In this document: in pieces, positions 1-5,305 of the stretch
Layout of the letters: every line of letters begins with the position of its first letter
Position numbering within the stretch: the first letter of the stretch is position 1
From: Candidatus Latescibacterota bacterium
GTDB lineage: Bacteria; Latescibacterota; UBA2968; GCA-2709665
Reading direction: 5' to 3'
Assembly (NCBI GenBank): GCA_030746455.1
Contig: JASLMQ010000119.1
Location: forward strand, 1-5,888
DNA: 5,888 nt
The notes under the pieces: model-generated
Seen by the model: only the letters and a program-made list of their open reading frames with translations
What the model was told of the DNA's origin: nothing
The model's database searches: none
Position numbers and translations under genes: made by a program

Positions 1-57
1 GCCGGGAAGGGATTGGGCTCAGATGCCGAGCCGGAGCTCGCGGCCCACGACGATTAG
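1..57 (+). CDS. Possible C-terminal tail of an upstream gene (partial)
   Basis: Frame 1 is open from the first base and ends in TAG at 55-57, giving an 18-residue tail ([18 protein letters not shown]). The tail is acidic and polar, as C-termini often are, and its stop lies 22 nt before the HisA start, which matches the tight spacing elsewhere in the window. Nothing in 18 residues identifies a family. The other two frames are also open here, so the choice of frame rests only on the position of the stop. A short hairpin (27-31 pairing with 36-40, loop CGGA) lies inside this tail and has no T-tract after it. Confidence 0.3.
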   Translation, partial: AGKGLGSDAEPELAAHDD

Positions 58-64
58 ACCGGAT

Positions 65-72
65 GGAGAGGG
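65..72 (+). promoter_or_regulatory. Ribosome binding site of hisA
   Basis: GGAGAGGG ends 7 nt before the ATG at 80. This decides the start. An in-frame ATG at 23 would add 19 residues rich in Ser, Arg and Pro that have no counterpart in the family, whereas ATG 80 gives the typical family N-terminus MRFRPCID. Confidence 0.7.
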
Positions 73-79
73 TAACGCT

Positions 80-409
80 ATGCGGTTCAGGCCGTGCATC
101 GACCTCCACGAGGGCCGGGTGAAGCAGATCGTGGGAGGATCGCTCCGCGAAGGGGACGACGGGGGCCCCGTGACGAACTGGGAGACGACGCGGTCCCCGG
201 CCGAGTTCGCCAGGGTGTATCAGTCGGACGGTCTCACGGGTGGCCACGTGATCATGCTCGGGCCCGGGAACGAGTCGCTCGCCCTGTCGGCCCTGGAGGC
301 CTACCCGGGCGGCCTCCAGGTGGGGGGAGGGATCACGCCCCAGAACGCCGGGCTGTACCTCGATGCCGGCGCGAGCCACGTGATCGTGACCTCCTACGTC
401 TTCCATTAG
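80..409 (+). CDS. HisA N-terminal fragment (strands beta1 to beta4)
   Basis: This is the piece that would be translated if TAG 407-409 terminates: 109 residues, ending two residues after the strand-4 motif VIVTSYV. It carries catalytic Asp8 and the GGGI turn of strand 3, but lacks helix alpha4 and the second half of the barrel, so it should not be active alone. It has its own good ribosome binding site at 65-72. HisA and HisF barrels arose by half-barrel duplication, and isolated HisF halves are known to fold and associate. This break falls before helix 4, however, not after it as in the engineered halves. Confidence 0.5.
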   Translation: MRFRPCIDLHEGRVKQIVGGSLREGDDGGPVTNWETTRSPAEFARVYQSDGLTGGHVIMLGPGNESLALSALEAYPGGLQVGGGITPQNAGLYLDAGASHVIVTSYVFH

Positions 410-424
410 TGGGCCGTCTACACG

Positions 425-859
425 ATGCTGCTCAGCGGCATTGCCACCGCCGAGTGCCGGGAACGGCTGGTCCTGGACCAGAGCTGCAGGAGACGCGACG
501 AGTCCTACGTGGTGGTGACGGACCGATGGCAGCAATTCACCGAGGTCGAGGTGAACCGCGAGTCGCTGGAGATGCTTGCACGCTACTGCGATGAGTTCCT
601 GGTCCACGGAGTGGATGTCGAGGGGAAGCGGATGGGGATCGAGGAGGACCTCGTGAGGGCCCTGGCAGACTGGGCATCCATCCCGGTCACCTACGCCGGC
701 GGCGCCCAGCGGCTCGAGGACCTGGATCGGGTGAAGGATCTGGGCGGCGGGAAAGTGGACCTGACGATCGGGAGCGCGCTGGACATTTTCGGTGGGGATG
801 TGGCGTACAGAGACGTCGTTGCATGGCAGAAGAGGCAGACCACGGACGACGGACGATAG
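425..859 (+). CDS. HisA C-terminal fragment (alpha4 to beta8)
   Basis: This is the continuation of the same reading frame after the TAG, from the first available ATG, 15 nt downstream: 144 residues. It holds strands 5 to 8 with the second catalytic Asp (LDQSC), VTDRW, HGVDVEG, the TYAGG turn and GSALDIFGG, which would line the phosphate and active-site half of the barrel. No convincing Shine-Dalgarno sequence precedes ATG 425, so expression would depend on reinitiation after the stop or on readthrough. The family signal stays strong to the end and shows no other stop or frameshift, which argues against long decay. The last six codons fall in a 7-nt repeat. Confidence 0.5.
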   Translation: MLLSGIATAECRERLVLDQSCRRRDESYVVVTDRWQQFTEVEVNRESLEMLARYCDEFLVHGVDVEGKRMGIEEDLVRALADWASIPVTYAGGAQRLEDLDRVKDLGGGKVDLTIGSALDIFGGDVAYRDVVAWQKRQTTDDGR

Positions 860-864
860 ACCAC
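837..864 (+). repeat. 7-nt tandem repeat across the hisA stop codon
   Basis: Four consecutive heptamers, agaccac, ggacgac, ggacgat and agaccac, fit the consensus RGACSAY, and a degenerate fifth (ggcacgg) follows. Units 1 and 4 make a 9-nt exact direct repeat (AGACCACGG at 837 and 858). The array encodes the residues after VVAWQKRQ, supplies the TAG at 857-859, and extends into the gap before thiL. Confidence 0.6.
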
Positions 865-902
865 GGCACGGCCACAAAGGCTTCGCTCTAGGTGGTAGGT
901 CG

Positions 903-1940
903 ATGGCAACTATCAGGGACATCGGTGAATTCGGTTTCATCAACAGGATAGCGGAGAAGGGCCTGACCCGCGAAGAGGACGTGGTCTGCGGGATCGGCGA
1001 CGACTGCGCGGTCCTCCCACTCGACGCGCATCGGGTCCTGCTGCTCACGACCGACCTGATGGTGGAAGACGTGCACTTCCGGCTGGGGGCGACATCACCC
1101 CAAGACCTGGGGTACAAGCTCCTGGCCGTGAACCTGTCCGATGTGGCCGCGATGGGGGGGGATCCCAGAGAGGCCGTGGTCTCGGTCGCGGCGCCCACGG
1201 ATCTCGATCTGGCCCATCTCGACGGGCTCTACGACGGCCTGCACGAATGCGCCGAACGCTTCCGCACCAACATCGTGGGGGGGGACACGACGCGAAGCCC
1301 CGGTCCCCTGGTGCTCAACCTGGCGCTGACGGGCGAGGCGTCGAGCGATTGCGTGCTCACCCGGTCGGGGGCCCGGCCGGGCGACCTGGTCTACGCTTCG
1401 GGAACGCTGGGAGACTCGGCGGGGGGGCTGGCGCTGGTGCTGGGCGAAGAGGCTCAGATCCACAGGGCTGCACGCGAGCACCTCCTGCGCAGGCACCATC
1501 GACCCGAGCCCCGCGTCGAGCTGGGGAAGCGCCTGGCTGCGTCGGGCGCGGTGACGGCCATGATCGATCTCTCCGATGGCGTGGCCTCCGACCTTCAGCA
1601 TATCTGCGAGAGAAGCGAGGTCTCGGCGGTGGTGGAGGAAGCGCGGGTCCCGCTGTCTCCGCCGCTTCGGGGCTTCTGCCGATCCACCGGGACCGATCCG
1701 ATGGCGCCGGCCCTTTCGGGGGGCGAGGACTACGAGCTCCTGTTTACGGCGGATCCTGGAAGGGCTGACAAACTCGACCGCATCGCGGCCGCAACGGACG
1801 TGCCCCCGCTGCACCGGATCGGCGAGATCGGGGAAGGCCCGGCAAACGTGTGCCTGATCTCCAGCACCGGTGAGCGCAGGGAGCTCTCCGCGACGGGGTT
1901 CGACCACTTCGGGAGCGATCAGCAGCAGGGAATTGATTGA
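903..1940 (+). CDS. thiL: Thiamine-monophosphate kinase ThiL
   Basis: ThiL phosphorylates thiamine monophosphate with ATP to thiamine diphosphate, the last step of cofactor synthesis, in the cytoplasm. The 345-residue protein has a normal length and the family motifs in order: GIGDDCAVL (30-38), TTDLMVEDVHFR (49-60), GYKLLAVNLSDVAAMGGDP (70-88), NIVGGDTTRS (123-132), ALTGEA (141-146), RSGARPGDLVYASGTLGDSAGGL (154-176), the RHHRPEPRVELG stretch (197-208), AMIDLSDGVASDL (219-231), and SGGEDYELLFTA (272-283). The acidic GDD, ED and GGD motifs are the Mg/ATP ligands of the PurM/ThiL fold. ATG 903 is chosen because AGGTGG at 890-895 lies 7 nt upstream and MATIRDIGEFGFI is a typical ThiL N-terminus; an earlier in-frame ATG at 792 would overlap hisA. 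The stop is TGA, 27 nt before the next start. No other thiamine gene is in view. Homopolymers G8 (1154-1161), G8 (1277-1284) and G7 (1421-1427) encode Gly-Gly motifs. Confidence 0.95.
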   Translation: MATIRDIGEFGFINRIAEKGLTREEDVVCGIGDDCAVLPLDAHRVLLLTTDLMVEDVHFRLGATSPQDLGYKLLAVNLSDVAAMGGDPREAVVSVAAPTDLDLAHLDGLYDGLHECAERFRTNIVGGDTTRSPGPLVLNLALTGEASSDCVLTRSGARPGDLVYASGTLGDSAGGLALVLGEEAQIHRAAREHLLRRHHRPEPRVELGKRLAASGAVTAMIDLSDGVASDLQHICERSEVSAVVEEARVPLSPPLRGFCRSTGTDPMAPALSGGEDYELLFTADPGRADKLDRIAAATDVPPLHRIGEIGEGPANVCLISSTGERRELSATGFDHFGSDQQQGID

Positions 1941-1953
1941 CAGCGATTGGGAC

Positions 1954-1960
1954 AGGAGGT
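1954..1960 (+). promoter_or_regulatory. Strong Shine-Dalgarno for the propeller gene
   Basis: AGGAGGT, a near-perfect anti-16S match, lies 7 nt before ATG 1968. It rules out the in-frame TTG at 1947, which lies upstream of this site. Confidence 0.8.
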
Positions 1961-1967
1961 ACCGAGG

Positions 1968-3128
1968 ATGGGCACCTACCCGGAAGCTAGGCTGGTGACG
2001 CCAGGCGCGAACCACCATTTCTTTGGATACTACGACAAGGCTCCGTGGGACGCGACCGGACGCTACCTGCTGTCGCTGCAGGTCGGCTTCATCGACCGGC
2101 CGCCGACGCCTGATGACGTGGCAGTCGTGGGGATGATCGACCTGGAGGACGGGAGCCGCTGGATCCCGCTGGCGGAGACACCGGTGTGGAACTGGCAGCA
2201 GGGAACGATGCTTCGATGGATGCCCACGGCGCCGGACCGGCTGATCATCCACAACGACCGGCAGGGCGATGCCTACGTGTCGGTGGTCCGGGATGTCCAT
2301 TCCGGAGAGACGCGCACGCTCCCGATGCCGGTCTACGCAGTGAGCAACGACGGCCGCTCGGCGGTGACGCTCAACTTCTCCCGCGTCAACCGTACCCGGC
2401 CGGGCTACGGGTATGTGGGCGTGCCGGATCGATGGGAGACCGATCCGCACCCCGAGGAGGACGGTATCTATTGGATGGATCTGGAGACGGGGGAGCACAG
2501 ACCGATCGTCTCCCTGGACCAGATCGCGTCCTTCCGAACCGATGACACGATGCGGGACGGGCAGCACTGGTTCAACCACCTGCAGTTCAACACGGACGAT
2601 TCCCGCTTTCTCTTTCTGCACCGATGGCAAGTGGGCGAGGGCAGGCTGACGCGCCTGTTCACGGCCAATCCGGATGGCTCCGACGTCTGCTGCGTGTCCG
2701 ACCACGAGATGACGTCCCACTTCGACTGGCGCGACCCGGAGTGGATTCTGGCGTGGGCGAGGCGACACGACGTTGGGGACCGGTACTTTCTGTTTCGGGA
2801 TCGATCCGAGGAACAGACGGTGGTGGGCGACGGGATCCTGACGAGCGACGGGCACTGCTCCTACGGCCCCGACCGACACTGGTTCCTCACCGACACGTAT
2901 CCGGACCGCGAGACGAGCAAGCGGACGCTCCTGCTCTACCGCCCCGAGGACGACTGCCGCGTGGAGATCGGGCGGTTCTATTCCCCGCCGGAGGTCACGG
3001 GCGAGATCCGGTGCGACCTGCACCCCCGGTGGAACCGAGACGGGACCCAGGTCTGCTTCGATTCGGTGCACGAGGGCCACAGGGGGATGTACGTGATCGA
3101 CGTGGGAGATATCGTGTCGGGCGCGTAG
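1968..3128 (+). CDS. Beta-propeller protein, oligogalacturonate-lyase/TolB-like, function unknown
   Basis: A 386-residue protein made of repeated four-stranded blades. Typical strand-turn signatures are YYDKAPWDATGRYLL (21-35), AVSNDGRSAVTLNF (124-137), LQFNTDDSRFLFLHRW (205-220), LFTANPDGSD (230-239) and HPRWNRDGTQVCFDS (352-366); the last three are WD40-like/PD40 'N/S-x-D-G' turns. The order HLQF..FLFLHRW..RLFTANPDGSD..SHFDW resembles PL22 oligogalacturonate lyase and its uncharacterised relatives, which hold a metal with histidines at the propeller centre. Here His204, His251, His296 and His352 occur at the start of successive blades, and HH sits at 16-17, so a metal or sugar-acid site is plausible but unproven. 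No signal peptide or membrane segment is visible, so it is probably cytoplasmic. It lies 27 nt after thiL and 56 nt before the metallophosphatase-propeller gene. The family resemblance is recalled, not searched; TolB-like non-enzymatic binding is the main alternative. Confidence 0.75.
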   Translation: MGTYPEARLVTPGANHHFFGYYDKAPWDATGRYLLSLQVGFIDRPPTPDDVAVVGMIDLEDGSRWIPLAETPVWNWQQGTMLRWMPTAPDRLIIHNDRQGDAYVSVVRDVHSGETRTLPMPVYAVSNDGRSAVTLNFSRVNRTRPGYGYVGVPDRWETDPHPEEDGIYWMDLETGEHRPIVSLDQIASFRTDDTMRDGQHWFNHLQFNTDDSRFLFLHRWQVGEGRLTRLFTANPDGSDVCCVSDHEMTSHFDWRDPEWILAWARRHDVGDRYFLFRDRSEEQTVVGDGILTSDGHCSYGPDRHWFLTDTYPDRETSKRTLLLYRPEDDCRVEIGRFYSPPEVTGEIRCDLHPRWNRDGTQVCFDSVHEGHRGMYVIDVGDIVSGA

Positions 3129-3171
3129 TCGAAACGGGAAGGGAAGACCGGGTCCGGCGTCCCGAATCGAC
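3128..3171 (+). other. Imperfect 12-nt inverted repeat in the gap before the fusion gene
   Basis: The arms are GTCGAAACGGGA (3128-3139) and TCCCGAATCGAC (3160-3171). They pair as 5 bp, a 2x2 A/A internal loop, then 5 bp, with a 20-nt spacer. The left arm starts on the last base of the propeller gene's TAG, and the right arm ends 3 nt before the next Shine-Dalgarno. There is no T-run, so it is not a classic intrinsic terminator. An mRNA stability element, an attenuator or a protein-binding palindrome are all possible. Confidence 0.55.
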
Positions 3172-3174
3172 AAC

Positions 3175-3180
3175 GGAGAG
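3175..3180 (+). promoter_or_regulatory. Ribosome binding site that fixes a GTG start
   Basis: GGAGAG lies 4 nt before GTG 3185. No in-frame ATG is suitable: this frame is open back into the propeller gene, but that upstream stretch is Arg/Gly/Pro-rich shadow translation, and the real domain begins at KHTVTGRVTVGGRG. Confidence 0.6.
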
Positions 3181-3184
3181 AACC

Positions 3185-5275
3185 GTGAAGCACACTGTGA
3201 CAGGTCGCGTGACCGTGGGCGGTCGAGGCCGCTCGGGTATCGCCATATCGAATGGCGAAGCGGTCGTCCGTACCGGCCCGAGGGGCGTGTACAGCCTGCG
3301 CGTCGATCCGAAGGCGCACCGGTTCGTGACGGTCGTCGTGCCGGACTTCGCCCGTCCGGCAGGGGCGTTCAGCCAGTCGGTCGAGCGATTGCCGAAGAAC
3401 GGGGGGTTGGATTTCCATCTGGAGCTCGCCCCTGAGGGTCGCGGGCGGACCTTCGCCTTCGCCCAGTTTACGGACCTCCACGTGGAGATCGGCGGACGGC
3501 GGGCGTTGTCCGCCCCGCGTCTTGCGACCGAGATGGCCGCCGCGCTGTCGGGCTGGAGTCCAGCCTTCGCCGTCAACACGGGCGACCTCGCCAACCTGGG
3601 CGACGTCCGCTCACTCAAGGCCTACCGGCGGGCGATGGAGGCGGCCCCCTGCCCGGTCTTCCACGTGTACGGCGGGCACGACGGGCTCGAGGAACGTCGG
3701 GCGCTCGGCCAGGCAGAGGATGACCCGTGCACGCGCAACTACGAGGCGGTCCTGGGGCCGACGCACTACAGCTTCGACTGGGGTGGACGCCACTTCGTGA
3801 TCTATCCGAACGAAGACGCGTGGTTCGCACCCTCCGAGCGACGGGCCAAGGCGCGCTGGCTGATGGCGGACCTGGAAGCCCACAGTGGACGCGAGACCGT
3901 GGTTTTCACGCACCTGCCTCCCCCGAGGCGGTTTCTGGAGGCGCTGGCGGGCCACGGTGTGATCGCGGTCTACTTCGGGCACTATCACGCCTCGAAGGCC
4001 TACACGCACGCGGGGGTGTGCGCCTTCGGTGCACCGCCCTTTCCCTTCGGGGGCATCGACACGAGCCCGCGGGGCTTTCGACGATCTGCCTTCGAGCGCG
4101 GGCGGCTGAGCTCGACGTGCGTCGCGGTGACGGGACGACGGCAATCCAGGGCACCGGTCGTTCCGAAGGCCACGAGGCGAGAACGGGGGCCGCTGCGTCT
4201 GCTCTGGCATCGAGAGCTGGATGGGGAGATCCGGCGCGCCGCTCCTGCCGTTGTCGAGGGACGCGTCCTTGTGGCGTTGTGCGATGAGACAGGAGGCGGA
4301 GCCCAGGGCGTGGCGTGTCTCGATCTGGACTCGGGGCGGACCCTCTGGCGAGTCCGGACCGACGCGTCGGTAAAGAACTCGGTGGCGGTGGTAGGCGACG
4401 TGGGTGTCGCGGTTTCGGTGACCGGACGGTCGGTGGCGTTCGATCTGCGACGGGGAAGGAAGGTCTGGCGGGCCGATTTCCCGGGATATCCTGACAGGTG
4501 GATCTACGCCTCCCCGGCCATCTCCGGGGATGTCGTGTGTGCAGGGGGCAAATCGGGATACGGAGGCTATGCGCTGGGGTCGGGGAAGCGGCTCTGGTAC
4601 GTCGATCCGTCAGGCTGGGGGAACACGGATTGGCCGGATTCGTGGCCCTGCTTCGCCGGGCCTATCGCGGCCGAGGGACGGTTCATTCTCTTCTTGCAGC
4701 GATATGGACTCGTGGCCCTGGATCCCGCCACGGGCCGGATGCTCTGGCGCCGCCGAATGGCCCTTGAGTACACCTATCCCAACCCGGTTGTGACCCAGGG
4801 CCGGCTTGTCACCGGCACGGATCCGGGGGTCGTTGCCTCTGTCGACCTCCGGACCGGCAATGAACGATGGCGTCGGCGGGTGACGGCCGAACCGCATGTC
4901 TCGGGATTGGGCACCGACGGTCAGACCGTCGCCCTAACCACGCCATCGGGCGAGGTGCTGGCTCTCCGGGCATCATCCGGCCGGAGCCTGTGGTGTCGGC
5001 GGGTCGGCGTGGAGATCTTCGACGTGGCCCCATACCGGCGACGGGCGCGTTCGGCGACCGGGGGACCAACTGTCGCCAACGCCTGGGTCATGGTCGGGGC
5101 GAACGACGGGTATCTCTACCTGCTGGATGCGGAGACCGGGAGGGTCGGGGGGCGATGGGGATTCGGTTCACCGATCTCGGCACCGCCCAGCGTCATCGGG
5201 AACCGGATCCTGGTGGGAGCCAGCGATGGACAGGTGTGCTGTTTCGAGGTGAGGCACCCTCGGTTCTTACCCTAG
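3185..5275 (+). CDS. Calcineurin-like metallophosphatase fused to an eight-repeat PQQ-like propeller
   Basis: A 696-residue fusion with three parts. Residues 3-80 form a small beta domain (TGRVTVGGRGRSGIAISNG..VVRT..G.YSLRV) like the N-terminal domain of calcineurin-like phosphoesterases (MetallophosN). Residues 90-315 are the metallophosphatase: FTDLH (D97, H99), NTGD (D134), GGHD (163-166), FTHLP (H243) and GHYH (H266, H268), followed by a loop FGAPPFPFGGIDTSPRGFR (281-299) like that in relatives. The metal-binding Asn of the usual GNHD is Gly164. After a basic linker (about 316-337), residues 338-690 hold eight blade-end tryptophans (341, 388, 428, 471, 521, 562, 603, 658), mostly in G-R-x-L-W contexts such as DSGRTLW and PATGRMLW. 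That fits a BamB/PQQ-type eight-bladed propeller. No signal peptide or lipobox is visible, unlike many secreted relatives. The start is GTG. The substrate is unknown: the phosphatase family cleaves phospho-mono- or diesters with two metals, and the propeller probably binds a partner or polymer. Confidence 0.85.
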   Translation: MKHTVTGRVTVGGRGRSGIAISNGEAVVRTGPRGVYSLRVDPKAHRFVTVVVPDFARPAGAFSQSVERLPKNGGLDFHLELAPEGRGRTFAFAQFTDLHVEIGGRRALSAPRLATEMAAALSGWSPAFAVNTGDLANLGDVRSLKAYRRAMEAAPCPVFHVYGGHDGLEERRALGQAEDDPCTRNYEAVLGPTHYSFDWGGRHFVIYPNEDAWFAPSERRAKARWLMADLEAHSGRETVVFTHLPPPRRFLEALAGHGVIAVYFGHYHASKAYTHAGVCAFGAPPFPFGGIDTSPRGFRRSAFERGRLSSTCVAVTGRRQSRAPVVPKATRRERGPLRLLWHRELDGEIRRAAPAVVEGRVLVALCDETGGGAQGVACLDLDSGRTLWRVRTDASVKNSVAVVGDVGVAVSVTGRSVAFDLRRGRKVWRADFPGYPDRWIYASPAISGDVVCAGGKSGYGGYALGSGKRLWYVDPSGWGNTDWPDSWPCFAGPIAAEGRFILFLQRYGLVALDPATGRMLWRRRMALEYTYPNPVVTQGRLVTGTDPGVVASVDLRTGNERWRRRVTAEPHVSGLGTDGQTVALTTPSGEVLALRASSGRSLWCRRVGVEIFDVAPYRRRARSATGGPTVANAWVMVGANDGYLYLLDAETGRVGGRWGFGSPISAPPSVIGNRILVGASDGQVCCFEVRHPRFLP

Positions 5276-5298
5276 CGTCGGCTCTCTGGGGGTAGGAG
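5264..5298 (+). promoter_or_regulatory. Hairpin masking the Shine-Dalgarno of the aldolase gene
   Basis: 5264-5272 (TTCTTACCC) can pair with 5290-5298 (GGGTAGGAG): nine pairs, two of them G-U, around a 17-nt loop. The loop contains the TAG stop (5273-5275) of the fusion gene, and the right arm covers most of the AGGAGGT at 5294-5300. A ribosome finishing the fusion gene would open this stem, so the arrangement suits translational coupling. Function is inferred from geometry alone. Confidence 0.4.
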
Positions 5299-5300
5299 GT
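5294..5300 (+). promoter_or_regulatory. Strong Shine-Dalgarno for the aldolase gene
   Basis: AGGAGGT lies 5 nt before ATG 5306 and is identical to the site of the propeller gene at 1954-1960. Its first five bases can be paired in the hairpin described at 5264-5298. Confidence 0.75.
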
Positions 5301-5305
5301 TGGAA

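Larger units (their letters stand above)
80..859 (+). pseudogene. hisA: HisA-family ProFAR isomerase, eukaryote-like type, interrupted by an in-frame TAG
   Basis: The family enzyme isomerises ProFAR to PRFAR in histidine biosynthesis, in the cytoplasm, on a (beta-alpha)8 barrel. The reading frame from 80 spans 260 codons including the final stop, the normal family length, but codon 110 (407-409) is TAG. Before it: MRFRPCID with Asp8 (1-8), TGGHVIMLG (53-61), LQVGGGI (79-85) and [10 protein letters not shown] (99-108). After it: RLVLDQSC with Asp133 (129-136), VTDRWQQF (146-153), HGVDVEGK (176-183), PVTYAGG (202-208), GSALDIFGG (231-239) and VVAWQKRQ (246-253). This pattern is the plant/fungal HISN3/HIS6 type rather than classic bacterial HisA. 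From my recollection of the plant protein, the spacing between SYVF and RLVLD is unchanged, so there is no net frameshift. Asp8 and Asp133 match the two catalytic aspartates of Thermotoga HisA (Asp8, Asp127) and fall on opposite sides of the stop. TAG is also the ordinary stop of three reading frames in this window, so general amber recoding is unlikely. Possible explanations are a nonsense pseudogene, a sequence error, readthrough, or a two-piece enzyme. Confidence 0.8.

Noticed and set aside
25..44. Short GC hairpin before hisA as a terminator
   Set aside because: It has five core base pairs and no T-run after it, and it lies inside a probable coding tail.
407..409. Genome-wide reassignment of TAG or a dedicated pyrrolysine/selenocysteine site
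   Set aside because: TAG ends the hisA frame, the propeller gene and the fusion gene at normal family ends, so it works as a stop here. No convincing insertion structure is visible after the codon, and selenocysteine uses TGA. Occasional suppression is still possible.
94..594. An open frame in frame 1 running past the hisA stop, as a possible frameshift product
   Set aside because: The peptide is Arg/Gly/Pro-rich shadow translation. HisA motifs stay in one frame on both sides of the TAG with the expected spacing, so a frameshift is not needed to explain the interruption.
80..1940. A functional link between hisA and thiL through the shared purine/AIR-AICAR chemistry
   Set aside because: The two pathways touch through purine intermediates, but adjacency of two housekeeping genes is weak evidence, and no other his or thi gene is in the window.
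1095..3173. A 692-codon open frame on the - strand opposite thiL and the propeller gene
   Set aside because: Its translation is rich in Arg, His, Val and Pro with no recognisable domain, and it lies antisense to two well-supported genes. Long antisense open frames are expected in GC-rich codon-biased DNA, where TTA, CTA and TCA codons are rare.
2624..3184. Upstream in-frame extension of the phosphatase-propeller gene
   Set aside because: It overlaps the propeller gene in another frame, encodes Arg/Gly/Pro-rich text without homology signals, and has no advantage over GTG 3185, which has a ribosome binding site and begins the beta domain.
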